DNA of 64,000 nucleotides, from the NCBI GenBank assembly GCA_011799875.1, contig CM022302.1, positions 102,364,237 through 102,428,236 of the forward strand, given 5' to 3'. Positions 47,101 through 59,400 of this stretch are shown here, piece after piece. This DNA is from Thinopyrum elongatum. Taxonomy: Eukaryota > Streptophyta > Magnoliopsida > Poales > Poaceae. Made by a program: the position numbers and the translations under genes. How positions within the stretch are numbered: position 1 is the stretch's first letter; every line of letters starts with the position of its first letter. Below the pieces are notes generated by a model. The model saw only the letters and a list, made by a program, of their open reading frames with translations. It made no database searches and was not told the origin of the DNA.

Positions 47101-48598
47101 CATGGTCCCCAAAGGACATGCTGGGTATTTCGAGGAAGTACACTGAGCACAAAGTACACGTCCACAAGGATGCCAAGCCTGTCCGTCAACCCCTACATCA
47201 CTTTTCAGAAGAGAAGAGAAGAACCATCGGTGAAGAAGTCGCCCGGCTGCTCGCAGCCGGCTTCATCATGGAAGTGTTCCACCCCGAGTGGCTGGCCAAC
47301 CTGGACCTCGTCCTGAAGAAAAACAAGACCTGGCGCATGTGCATGGACTACACCAGCCTGAACAAGGCCTGCCCCAAGGATCCCTTCGCCCTCCCGCGGA
47401 TAGATCAAGTGATCGATTCCACGGCCGGCTGCGACCTCCTATCCTTCCTGGATGCTTACTCCGGCTATCACCAGATCAAGCTGGACCCATTCGATGCCCT
47501 GAAGACATCCTTCATCACACCCTTCGGTGCGTACTACTACATCACCATGTCGTTCGGCTTGAAGAATGCCGGTGCCACCTTCCAGCGCTGCATGCAGAAA
47601 TGCTTGCTGAAGCAACTCGGCCACAACATTCACGTCTACATTGATGACATCGACGACATCGTGGTGAAGACCAAGGAGCACCTCATGCTCCATGACGACC
47701 TGAAGGAAACTTTCGCCAATCTGCGCCAGTACCAGATCAAGCTCAACCCGAAGAAGTGCGTGTTCGGCGTGCCGGCCGAACAGCTACTCGGCTTCCTCGT
47801 CTCAGAGCGCGGCATTGAGGCGAACCCGAAGAAGATCAAGGCCATCGAGCACATGCGCAAGCCAACCCAACTGTGTGATGTCCAGAAGTTCACCTGCTGC
47901 TTGGCCTTGGTCAGCTGAATTCTTAGCCGGCTGGGTGAGAGGGCCTTGCCCCTGTATCAGCTGATGAAGAAGACGTCGTCGTTCGAGTGGAACGACCAGG
48001 TGGATGAAGTGTTCTGAGATCTCAAGTGCATGCTCTCCACCACGCCTGTCCTGGCCGCGCCGGCTCACAAGGAGCCGTTGTTGCTATACATTGCCACCAC
48101 CTCACGGTCGGTCAACACAGTGTTGGTGGTTGAGCGTCCAGAAGAAATAAAGATCCGGTCAGTCCAGCACCCGGTCTACTACACGAGCGAGGTGTTTTCC
48201 GCCTCCTAGCAGAATTACCCGCATTACCAGAATATGTGCTACGGCGTGTATCTTACGGCCAAGAAGTTGAAGCAGTACTTTCAAGAGCATGTTATCACCG
48301 TGGTCAGCACGGCCCCCATCGGCGAGATCATGGGCTGCCGGGATGCCTCCGGCCGAGTTGCCAAGTGGGCCATTGAGCTGGCCCGCCACACCATCCTCTA
48401 TGAGCCCCGCACCAAGATCAAGTCCCAGGCATTGGCCCACTTTCTCGTTGACTGGACGGAGACCCAATACCTACCACCGCCGCCCGATTTGACGCACTGG
48501 CACATGCACTTTGACGGCTCCAAAGTGCGATCCGGCTTGGGAACCGGCAACGTGCTGTCTTCCCCAAAGGTCAATCGGCTGCGGTACGTGCTCCAGAT
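44166..48598 (+). pseudogene. Gypsy gag-pol of element G, nine in-frame stops
   Basis: One reading frame runs from ATG 44166 to 48598 (about 1477 codons) and I found no frameshift. Stops are at 44559, 44847, 45360, 45447, 45786, 47052, 47916, 48015 and 48207. Order: N-terminal Ala-rich and coiled-coil gag (to about 44900), capsid-like region (KYNGTVKPEDWLID, about 45320), Lys/Arg/Gln and Pro-rich linker (45840-46190), retropepsin VLIDGGSSINILYRD (Asp at 46467), reverse transcriptase from about 47290 (LVLKKNKTWRMCMDY, FLDAYSGYHQI, catalytic YIDDIDDIVVKT at 47637), RNase H-like region (from about 47930), and a second RNase H domain beginning HMHFDGSK near 48505. It is cut at 48598 by a long-LTR element, so integrase is absent. 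Non-functional. Confidence 0.92.
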
Positions 48599-51500
48599 TG
48601 TGGCGCCCCGCCTGATTACCACTATAGCCAGACAGTCGCCACGCACGCCAGCCCAAGAAATCACTCTGGCATGCGCTCTTACAACAAGTATCATGAACAC
48701 AGGCATTTCTATTAATGGATATATAGGTCTTACATGATATATTACAAGAGTGATGGCAGCGGAAAAACTCTATCTAAGGCAGCATGGTCTTGGTGCGGCT
48801 CCAATCCACAGGGATCTGACTGGGTTACTCTCCTAGCCCGCGAACGCTCCGGCTCCTCGTCGACGGACGACGGATCCTTATGTGAACCTGGCCACATTAA
48901 AGGCCGCTGAGTACTTTTGAATCTACTCGCAAGCAAACCAGATAAGATATACACCAAGCAAAGCAATCCATGGCATTCAAGCATGCATTAGTTATTATAG
49001 CAATATTAATTATCATGGCATAGCATATCCAGCTAGCAAGATTTATTGTCATGTCATAACAGGGTTATTTAGCAAGATAACTACTGAAGTAAATGCAGTA
49101 AGCTAAAGCATATTAAATAAATATTCCATACTCTGAACATTCTTATGATCCAATCTGAATCTGATCCAAATCCAATCCAAATCATGTGGTCATCTGACCA
49201 CTCATCTCATAGCCATCCCATGGCTAATATATCATATTCCTAACATCATCTGATGTCTATGCATCTGCACTACAAGTCTGACAAACTTACTCTCTTCCGG
49301 GTTGCCTTACAACCCTCAGAATATTCACGATCCACTGAGTACTTCAGGGCATAAGATGAGTTCTTCCATCATTATTATATTACTCTTACGGTTGACCACC
49401 TAGTGAGGTCTGGACGGACTGTCCAATACCGTGGACGCGGCTATTCGAATAGATTTTACACTCTACAGAGGTTGAGCACTTTACCCACACCATGGAGCAC
49501 CTGACCTCGTGATCCCATTCGGGTGGACCAGGGTTGCTCCAATGAAACCTGCCTAACCCGTGACTCCTCCACCGTACCACCGACAATCATACCCTCCCAG
49601 GGTCATATCCTGGGTGGCCCCTGTGTCACCTCGTGACACCTGCCACCGTCGTGGCCAACTAAACTGTCCCAAACGGGGACACCGGCTAATATCTCAACTG
49701 GGCTCACAAGGTTATCGTCGCCTATCGGGCCAGGGCAGCGCGCATGCATAACCTTCCCTAGTTGGTGGTACCGATAAAAGAGCACGCGATCAGACCAAGT
49801 CAAGGCCGTCCCATACCGGCAAATGTGGCTGCACGGATAAGTCTAGATAGGTAAGTCAGGATCAACCGACTAGGTTTAGCTTTAGTCATCATTTAGCAAG
49901 CATGGTTGCCTACCTCAACAACTGGAGATGATAGCAACTAGGCATTTAAATAAATTACTTTGAGTTATCACATATAGCAAACTAATGCAAGTAATGTAAA
50001 CAGTAAGTGCAGTCTAACAGAAGTTTAATTATTACTATCACAGGCATAATCATTAATTAAACACGCAAGAATAACACAGAGCCATGCTTTAGGGCATATA
50101 TCAGATGGTCGGCTTGCCTGGGGTCGAAGAATACTCTGGGAAGAAGTGCGGTGAAGCCGCGGAAAGGATTGCCGGAAACCGTTCTCTCTCGGAGGGGCTG
50201 ATTGAAGGGCAAGGGCAAAATGGTCATTTTCAGAATGTGACAACCTTGTGAAAATGTTACCAACAGAAAGAGCTCGACAAGACAAAGATGTGGGCGTTGG
50301 TTTAACCTGAATCGGAGTTACGGTTGAAAAGATACGGATGTTTAAAGTTCATGGACCAATTTGTAGCAAAATTATTTACCAGCAGGTCCCTGACTGTTTA
50401 AACCGAACGTGTTTTCCTGAGAAATACGCTTTCTATCAGGGAAACATATTTGGGACCGAAGAAGGGCAGAATACATTTTCTTCAACCGAAAACGTATTTT
50501 ACATAATACGCTTCCGGTACTGGAAAGCGTATTCCACTGAACACGTCTCCACTTAAGACGTGCGCGGGCCCGGGTCAATGGCTCCCTCTGGCTGACGGGT
50601 GGGGTCGAGGGGATGGCGGGCCCACCCGGCCAGGTCAGCGTCTCCTTCCTCCCTCGCCCGTGCTTGACCGGAGCAGAGGTGAACTCCGGCTAGGTTTGCC
50701 GACGGCTCCGGCTGTCTCCCGCAGCGCTCGGCCTACCGGCGTGCTCGGGAGGACAAGCCGCATCCATCCCTGAGGTGCACAGACCTCGAGGAGGGCAGGA
50801 GCAAGCGTGCCACTGGCCGTGGCGGCGGCGGGAACGGGCGGCGATGGGTTCGGCGCTGCGGAGGCTTCGGGGACGAAGCGAGGCCGTGGGAAGGCTCACC
50901 GTGGCTGGGGAAGTGGTGTGGTGGGGTTTGGAGGGAGGGAGCGGACTCGGGCAGCTCGAATTCGAGCCGAGCCCGAGGTGACAGTGGCGGCCGAGATCTT
51001 GCCGGAGCGAAGAAACGGAACCGACAAAGAAACAAGAACCGCGAAAACCAAAAAGCAAATAAAACTCAAATTTTGCGGACCTTACACACGTGGCCGAAGA
51101 TTCACTAGTATAACTAGTATAGCGCACTCGATGCACCTCTAAGGATTTAGAAGCAAAACCACACAATGCTCCTGGTAGCAATTGGTGTCAAGCTTCTACT
51201 ACTTCCTTAGGGAACATCAAACTCAGCACACGACCATAGCCAAAGTGGCTTAGTCAACGATCCTAGGGTTGTCAGGGAAAGGATGGAATTTATAAGCGTT
51301 TCCCAAAGGAAACTGGAGTTAAGAAGAGAAATGCCATGGTTAGCAAGCAGGGTAGGGATATCTGGTTTACCTAGGGGTTCAGGGCTCACGGGTCCTTGCC
51401 GGGTGCGAACTTTTCACAGCGGAGGCAAAGGCCACGGGAGTTGGGTCTGATGGAGCCAAAGACCTATGGGGTTGCCTTATGATCAGTCGTAGCCGTGCTT

Positions 51501-51838
51501 GCTTGGCAAAGATGGCTGAAATCCATCTGGGCTTTCTATTGAGCACAAGACAATGAAGTCTAATTAGGGTAACCTACAGTCAGCCTGGCTGCTCTGATAC
51601 CACCCGTTGTGGCGCCCCGCCTGATTACCACTGTAGCCAGACGGTCGCCATGCATGCCAGCCCAGGAAATCACTCTGGCATGCGCGTTTACAACAAGTAT
51701 CATGAACACAGTCATTTCTATTAATGGATATATAAGTCTTACATGATGTATTACAAGAGTGATGGCAGTGGAAAAGCTCTATCTAGGGCAGCATGGTCTT
51801 GGTGCAGCTCCAATCCATAGGGACCTGACTGGTGGTGA
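48599..51838 (-). mobile_element. Long-LTR element (LARD-like), reverse copy 1, truncated
   Basis: Read on the minus strand. 48599 to about 51011 is the 3' end of one LTR (TGTGGCGCCCCGCC at its plus-strand edge). 51012-51607 is interior sequence with a primer-binding site (minus TGGTATCAGAGC, 51591-51602). 51608-51838 is the last 231 bp of the other LTR. The full LTR at 57048-61435 is about 4.4 kb, so most of both LTRs and of the interior is lost. ORFs at 50690-51181 and 50775-51142 overlap on both strands in GC-rich LTR and show no domain. It interrupts G's RNase H. LTRs of this size resemble Sukkula- or Erika-type Triticeae elements (tentative). Confidence 0.75.
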
Positions 51839-52799
51839 CCGCTTGGTCGCGTTGCTGGCCGGTTTCGGCCAGCCGGGTTCAGAGATCCGGCACCTCGGGC
51901 ATGGTGGCTGCATGGCAAGGTTTCAAGTCAGATGCCGGAAGGAAAGAAGAAAGACACTTTAGGATTTGACCCAACTATTTCATAGTTGGCCCGAATCTCG
52001 GGGGCTACACCCAGTGCGTGCGCTAGCGCGCCCCCACTAAGAGCATGCAAGACGTACCGTCGGCAAGATGGAGCGCCTCCTCCTTGGCAGCGAGCTGCGC
52101 CTTCACCTCGCGGTGCTTCTCCAGAAGCCAGTTGTGGATGGCAACTTAGAGGCCGTCCAGGTGTTGCAGAAAAATGAGAGTTAAGCAAAAATTATTTCAG
52201 GTGATGCCGACTCAAAGACACTTTAAGATTCAACCCAACTATTTCATAGTTGGCCCGAATCTCGGGGGCTACACCCAGTGGGTGCGCTAACGCGCCCCCA
52301 CTGACCAGCCGAAAAGACAAGCAAGAAGAAAACTTACGATCACGGAGCGCTCCAGCTCCCGCGTCTGCTCCAGCTCACTCTGGGCAAAGGCTTGAAGCCG
52401 TTCCGCGCGGCTGCGGAGATGCTGGCGGACGGCGTCCATTGCCGCCTCTTCCTAGACACGGGACCCGACCATGGCCCCACCGGCTCCGCTCCGGGGCTGC
52501 TGCGACCCAGCGGCAGGTCCGCTTCCCGGCGCCGCATGCGGCAGCCTGATCACCAAGGTGTGCCCGCTCCCTGCCGGCTCCTCTGCGTCCGGCGTCGACT
52601 CCGGCGCTCCGGCCGGCGTCGTTTGTGGCGCTCCACCCGGGGCGGCGTCCCCTGTGCGCCCCTCCTTCGCCCGCTCGGCCGTGTCGTTCCGGGGTGGGAC
52701 GTCTACGGCCAACTCCTCCACCTTCGGGTTATCGACGACCGGCTCCGGGTCACGCCCCTCCTCCGCCGGCGGCTTGACGTTCGTCTCCACCGGCTCCAT
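51839..52799 (-). pseudogene. Antisense intron-containing gene of element G, partial
   Basis: Minus strand. Exon A (52799-52338) has a Pro/Ala/Glu-rich part, an in-frame TAG, then a helical segment (RLQAFAQSELEQTRELERS) ending at a GTAAGT donor. Exon B (about 52155-52058) encodes NWLLEKHREVKAQLAAKEEA and ends at a GTACGT donor. Exon C starts after CATGCAG at 51907 and is cut at 51839. Both introns carry the same roughly 75-bp block. The acceptor before exon B seems mutated. The layout (antisense to gag, coiled-coil exons) parallels the Fatima-like gene at 29954 and 36490. Assignment to G rests on composition and position. Confidence 0.55.
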
Positions 52800-52802
52800 G
52801 CC

Positions 52803-53022
52803 TGATACGTCTCCATCGTATCTACTTTTCCAAACTCTTTTGCCATTGTTTTGTCTCTAATTTGCATGATTTGAATGGAACTAACCTGGACTGATGCTAT
52901 TTTCAGCAGAATTGCTATGATTTTATTTTTGTGGAGAAATAAAAGTTCTCGGATTGACCTAAAAATTTACGGAGAATATTTGTGGAATATATAAAAAATA
53001 CTCACGCAAGAATTGACCAGAG
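52803..53022 (+). repeat. Truncated 5' LTR of the Athila-like element
   Basis: Matches 55689-55908 up to GACCAGAG, then diverges into coding sequence, which marks a deletion of the rest of the LTR and the leader. Confidence 0.85.
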
Positions 53023-53617
53023 GGTGTCGGAAGCGAGAGTGGCTAGTTTACATTTTCCTGTTTTACGCTATTATTCACTTTTTGATGGGAGATGTTTGAT
53101 TGGTCGTGGGGAGAGTGGTGGCCTCAGTGCCCCTGACCTTGCCATTTTGCGCCATGCTTTATATTCTGATAGAACTTTTAGTTTGGGCGCCATTGTTGCT
53201 CGGCGGTTGAACTTGAACCGCTCGAAGGGTACTATTTTTGGAGGTGTCTATGCCTCCCGCCTTGCTAAACATTTTGAGATACCCATTAGACATGATGAGA
53301 AGGAGGAGATATTGTTACCCACTAAATATTTAAATTATGCTAGTATGGTAGCACACGATTTTCTTAAAAAAGACAATGACAAGCGACTCCTCTACAACCT
53401 AGTATTTAGTCAGGGTACTTGTGAGAATATTACCTTGCCTGCACCTTCTTTGTTCGATATTCCTTCAGGCAGGTACACTATTATGCCCGAGGACATTTAC
53501 ACATATTGGAGGCTGACACAACCTCCAGCACCTGAGCAAGCACCAGTTCCTAATCCTTATCAGGAGCCTATTTATCAGTGGGAGCCGCAGGAGCTCGCCA
53601 ACCAGTGGAACCCGTAG
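53023..53617 (+). pseudogene. Athila-type ORF1/gag-like protein, N-terminally truncated
   Basis: About 198 codons are open to a TAG at 53615. The native start was lost in the deletion; upstream in-frame codons are LTR. Recognisable stretches include LHFPVLRYYSLFDGRCLIGR, SAPDLAILRHALYSDRTFSL and HFEIPIRHDEKEE, followed by a Pro/Gln-rich tail. This pattern recalls the Athila ORF1 family of plant gypsy elements. Reading continues in frame past the stop with EYRGEDYFEP and KPKLGEYVFLTD. Function in the element is structural at best; here it is broken. Confidence 0.6.
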
Positions 53618-55674
53618 GACCCTCCGGAGTATCGAGGAGAGGATTATTTCGAGCCGTCGCCCTAGACCAACTTAGGGCAAAAGCCTAAGCTTGGGGAGTA
53701 CGTATTTCTCACCGACATAACATTCATGTTCACACACTCATTCCAGTTGTCGGTGTTCATACTTTTTCATTGTATTATCCATGCTAGTTTATTTTTCTTG
53801 CTTTCATTGTAGTATTAAAAGAAAACCCAAACAGATTTCGTGTTCTTCTTTTGTTTGTGGGAGCTTTCCCATGTAAATAGTTTTTCTCGTTTTTGTTTTT
53901 GCTTTCTTCAGAAAACAAAAAACTCCAAAAATATTTTAGTGTGTTTCTCTAAAATTCTTTTCTTTTTCTTTGGGTCGTAAGGAGAAGACCACGATGAAAA
54001 TGTTGAGTGGCTCTCATATGCATTATTGTTGATCTAACAAAGAGCCCATATTACCTTGTCTTCTTTGAATAAATGTTTGCAGATTCCAGCTTAGTCCAAT
54101 GCATGTGCACTCTTATTATTATCCACACCATATGGTCGTGCAAGTGAAAGGCAATAATGACGATATTTGATGAAATGATTGAGATGAGGAAAAGCTGGTA
54201 TGAACTCGACCTATTTTGTTTTTGTAAATATGATTAGCTCATCATTCTTGATTCAGCCATTATGAATGAAACATGTTTGCAATGACAATTAGAGATTATA
54301 GTTACTCATGCCATGCTTAATTAGCTAGGAATTGATAATGGTTTATCTCGAGTGCCAACATGCTTTTAAAATGATTATGATGTAGTATGATAGGATGGTA
54401 TCCTCCTTTGAATGATTTAAGTGGCTTGACTTGGCACATGTTCACAAATGTAGTTGAATAAAAAACAACATAGCCTCCACGATATTTATGTTCATGGTGA
54501 TTTATATCCTACTCATGCTTGCACTCAATGTTGGTTAAACTCAATGCATGTTTATGACCATTGTCGCTCTCTAGTTGGTCGCTCCTCAATCTTTTGCTAG
54601 CCTTCACTTGTACTAAGCGGGAATACTGCTTGTGCATCCACTTCCATAAACCCAAAGTTGTTCCATATGAGTCCTCCATACCTACCTATATGCGGTATTT
54701 ACCTGTCATTCCAAAGTAAATTTGCATGCGCCAAACTCTAAACCTTCAAATAATAATCTGTTTTGTATGCCCGAATCGCTTATATAGTGACTAGGGGCTG
54801 TCAGTATCGTCCATGCTAGGTGGGTTATTATCACGATGAGTGTTGATTCACTTGTCATTCACGAGAAAGTGGCTCGTAATCGGGATGCCCAGTTCCATGC
54901 TCAAAATCAAACCAAGATATAATAATAAAACAAAACTCCCCCAGGACTGTTGTTGGTATGGATGGTACCCGTGGATGCGGCTAGCCGTGGAGTGTGATTG
55001 TTGGTGGAGGGGGAGTAAAAACTTTACCATTCTATTTGGGAACCACCTATAATGTATCTAGCATGGAAGATAGCGAGATCTCTTGGTTGTTAGTTGACAA
55101 TGAAAGCATACCGCTTAAAATTATATTCATCTCTGTTTTAAAAGCTCCGAGCTCTGGCACCTCTGCAAATCCCTGCTTCCCTCTGCGAAGGGCCTATCTA
55201 TTTACTTTCATTGTCAAGTCATCATCCTCTTATAAAAAGCACCAGCTGGAGAGCACCACTGTCAATTATATGCTTTGTTTTTAATTGATATTGAGTATGA
55301 GTGTGACTGGATCTCTTTTACCATGAATTATAATGTCTAGTCAGTCCTTGATCTTCAGGGGTGCTCTGCATTTATGTTTTGCGGTCTCAGAAAGGGCTAG
55401 CGAGATACCATTTTGTCATATTATATCATGATTGTTTTGAAAAAGTGTTGTCATCCGAGATTTATTATTATTGCTCGCTAGTTGATTATGCTATTGATAT
55501 GGGTAAATGTGAGACCTAAATGTTATTGTGAATATGGTTAGTTCATAATCTTTGCTGAAAACCTGAATACTGGCTAGACATATTTGCAACAACAAGATCA
55601 AACAGAGTTTGTAAAAGTTTTTCTTTGTCACTTTCAGTTTGTCAACTGAATTGCTTGAGGACAAGCAATGGGTT
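53618..55674. other. Non-coding interior of the Athila-like element
   Basis: 2 kb of AT-rich sequence with pyrimidine-rich runs (53790-53970) and no domain in six frames. It ends at the polypurine tract, preceded by TGCTTGAGGACAAGCAATGG, the usual 3' end of these elements. Confidence 0.65.
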
Positions 55675-55688
55675 AAGCTTGGGGGAGT

Positions 55689-56452
55689 TGATACGTCTCC
55701 ATCGTATCTACTTTTCCAAACTCTTTTGCCCTTGTTTTGGACTCTAATTTGCATGATTTGAATGGAACTAACCCGGACTGACGCTGTTTTCAGCAGAATT
55801 GCTATGGTGTTATTTTTGTGCAGAAATAAAAGTTCTCGGATTGACCTGAAAATTTACGGAGAATATTTGTGGAATATATAAAAAATACTGGCGCAAGAAT
55901 TGACCAGAGCGGGTCCACCTAGAGGCAACAAGCCTGGGGGGCGCCCCCCCCCCCGGGGTGCGCCTAGAGGGCTTGTGGGCCCCCTGGACCTCCTCGGACC
56001 TCAACTCCAACTCTATATAACCCTATTTGGTGAGAAAAAAACCAGGGAGAAGGATTCATCGCGTTTTACAATACGAAGCCGCCGCCACCTCCTGTTCTTC
56101 ATCGGGAGGGCTGATCTGGAGTCCGTTCGGGGCCCCGGAGAGGGGGATTCGTCACCATCATCATCACCAACCTTCCTCCATCACCAATTTTCATGATGCT
56201 CACCGCCGTGCGTGAGTAGTTCCATCGTAGGCTTGCTGGACAGTGATGGGTTGGATGAGATTTATCATGTAATTGAGTTAGTTTTGTTAGGGTTTGATCC
56301 CGAGTATCTACTATGTTCTGAGATTGATGTTGCTATGACTTTCCCATGCTTAATGCTTGTCACTAGGGCCCGAGTGCCATGATTTCAGATCTAAACCAAT
56401 TATGTTTTCATGAATATATTTGTGTTCTTGATCTTATATTGCAAGTTGTAGA
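55689..56452 (+). repeat. Truncated 3' LTR of the Athila-like element
   Basis: Starts TGATACGTCTCCATCG and includes a CTCTATATAACCC promoter-like site near 56012. Ends at GTTGTAGACA where it meets CGGAACCGACAAAG of the long-LTR element. Confidence 0.85.
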
Positions 56453-59400
56453 CACGGAACCGACAAAGAAACAAGAACCGCGAAAACCAAAAAGCAAATA
56501 AAACTCAAATTTTGCGAACCTTACACATGTGGCCGAAGATTCACTAGTATAACTAGTATAGCGCACTCGATGCACCTCTAAGGATTTAGAAGCAAAACCA
56601 CACAATGCTCCTGGTAGCAATTGGTGCCAAGCTTCTACTACTTCCTTAGGGAACATCAAACTCGACACATGACCATAGCCAAAGTGGCTTAGTCAACGAT
56701 CCTAGGGTTGTCAGGGAAAGGATGGAATTTATAAGCGTTTCCCAAAGGAAACTGGAGTTAAGAAGAGAAATGCCATGGTTAGCAAGCAGGGTAGGGATAT
56801 CTGGTTTACCTAGGGGTTCAGGGCTCACGGGTCCTTGCCGGGTGCGAACTTTTCTCACCGGAGAGAAAGGCCACGGGAGTTGGGGTCTGATGGAGCCAAA
56901 GACCTATGGGGTTGCCTTATGATCAGTAGTAGCCGTGCCTGCTTGGCAAAGATGGCTGAAATCCATCTGGGCTTTCTACTGAGCACAAGAAAATAAAGTC
57001 TGACTAGGGTAACCTACAGTCAGCCTGGCTGCTCTGATACCACCCGTTATGGTGCCCCGCCAGATTACCACTGTAGCCAGATGGTCGCCATGCATGCCAG
57101 CCCAGGAAATCACTCTGGCATGTGCGTTTACAACAAGTATCATGAACACATGCATTTCTATTAATGGATATATAAGTCTTACATGATGCATTACAAGAGT
57201 GATGGCAGCGGAAAAGCTCTATCTAGGGCAGCATGGTCTTGGTGCGGCTCCAATCCACAAGGATCTGATTGGGTTACTCTCCTAGCCCGCGAACGCTTCG
57301 GTTCCTCAAAGACGGGCCGCGGATCCTTATACGAACCTAGCCACATTGAAGGCCGATGAGTACTTTTGAATGTACTCGCAAGCAAACCAAACTAACATAT
57401 ACACCAAGCAATGCATCCATGGCATTCAAGCATGCACTTGTTATTAGTGCAACATTAATTATCATGGCATAGCATACCTATCTAGCAATATTAATCATGA
57501 AATTGTAACAGGATTATTCAGCAGGATAACTACTAAGACAAATATAGTAAAGTAAGCATATCCAGTAAATAAGCCATACTCCGAACATTCTCATAATCCA
57601 ATCCGGAACCGATCCAAGTCAAATCCGAGTCTGGTGGTCATCCGACCATCTCTTTCATAGCCATCCCATGGCTAACATATCATATCCCTGACATCATTCG
57701 ATATCTATGCATCTCCACTATAAGTCTGATAAACTTACTCTCTTTCGGGTTGCCTTACAACTCTCGAAATACTCATGAGTCGTTGAGTACCTTCGATCAT
57801 AAGTCGAGTTCTTCCATCATTATTATTACTGTTACGGTTGATCACCTAGTGAGGTCTGGACGGACTGTCCAATATCGTGGACGCGGCTATTCGAATAGAT
57901 TCTTACCCTTTGGAGAGGTTGCTCCAACGAAACCTGCCTAACCCGTGACTCACCCATAGTACCACCGACAATCATACCATCTCAGGGTCATTTCCTAGGT
58001 GGCCCATGTGTCACCTCGTGACACCTGCCACCGTCGTGGCCAACTAAACTGTCCCAAACGGGGACACCGGCAAATATCTCAACCGGCCTCACAAGGTTAT
58101 CGCCGCCTACCGGGCCAGGGCAGCACGCACGCATAACCTTCCCTTGTTGGTGGTACCGATAAAAGAGCACGCGGTCAGACCAAGTCAAGGCCGTCCCATA
58201 CCGGCAAATGTGGTTGCATGGATATGTCCGGACAGGTGACTCTGGATCAACCGACTAGGTTTAGTTTTGCAAGTACTTAGCAAGCATGGTTATTTATCAT
58301 GAATAACCTAACATGGTGGTAACTATGTATGAGGTAGCAACTATGGAAACATGACCACCTATCTCCATATAACATCACCATGAGCCATAGTGAAACAAGA
58401 TTTAAACGGCAAGTTATCAGTCTACAAGTCCTAGCTGTAAGTTACGACCATCGGAACCCTTGCATAAAACCGGAAAAGAAACCAGTAGCCACCAGAACGG
58501 TCTTTACAACTCAGATCTGGGACATTACCGGAATAACACAACCCCGACTCAAGACGGCTGGAAAGCAGCTCAGAGCATGATATGGTGTTGATAAAAAGAA
58601 TGTAGTAGCTCCCTAAGACGGCCGAAAAACAGCTCAGAGCATAGGGTCACTCCTACAGAAAGAAATTCAACAACTGTCCGAGACGGCCGCAAAACAGCTC
58701 AGAACACAGCTAGTTGTTGAAAAGAGAACATAAAATAGGCATCCACCCCGGATGGCCGAAAGAAGCTCAGACACAGGCGTGATGCCTTCATCGAAGAAAG
58801 TACAAACAAGGGTTCGTCAGAGTCACATACAGCCCACTACTACGCAGACAAGCATAAGCATATTAATTTAAACATGCAAGAATAACACAGAGCAATGCTT
58901 TAGGGCATATATCAGATTGTCGGCTTGCCTGGGGATGAAGGATCCACCGGGAAGAAGTGCAGTGAAGCCGCGGAAGAATCGCCGGAAAAGGTTCTCTCTC
59001 GAAGGAGCTGAATAGAGGGTAGGGGCAAAATGGGCATTTTTAGAAAATGTCAACATGGTGAAAGTGATATCATTGGAACGGGTTCGGAAAAGTATGAAGG
59101 TAGGCTTTAGAATCGATCAATTCGGAGTTACGAGTGAAAAAATAGAAGGGTTTAAAGATCAGGGACTTATCTGCAGAGAAAGTATTTACCACTGGGTCCC
59201 TGACCGATTTTCTGTGGAAAAAGAAAAACCGCACTGTTCATACGGGCTGCCTCGTGCCGAAACTACTGCGGCTATTGCTGCTGTTCCACTGGCTGCAGCT
59301 GGGCCGGCCCACCCGCGCCACTTAAAAAAAACAGAGAGGGGGAGTCGTCCTCCTGCTCGCGTGCCCAGCCGAGGAGAGGCGCGCCCCCGACGGCGATTGC

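Larger units (their letters stand above)
52803..56452 (+). mobile_element. Athila-like LTR element, LTRs truncated
   Basis: The 5' LTR start (TGATACGTCTCCATCG) at 52803 runs only to about 53022, then joins interior sequence. The 3' LTR starts at 55689 after the tract AAGCTTGGGGGAGT (55675-55688) and breaks at about 56452 against long-LTR element interior. The LTR type is related to 9671-10991. No pol was found. Target duplications cannot be seen because the right end is lost. Confidence 0.85.

Noticed and set aside
50690..51181. 163-codon minus-strand ORF and plus-strand partners
   Set aside because: GC-rich LTR of the long-LTR element plus its interior; Ser/Pro/Arg low complexity, no domain.
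51966..52302. CRISPR-like repeated block
   Set aside because: Only two copies, 75 bp each, inside putative introns of a plant retroelement. Not a CRISPR array.
53023..53617. A host gene at this ORF
   Set aside because: Flanked by matching Athila-type LTR pieces and a polypurine tract; the protein pattern is that of a retroelement ORF1.
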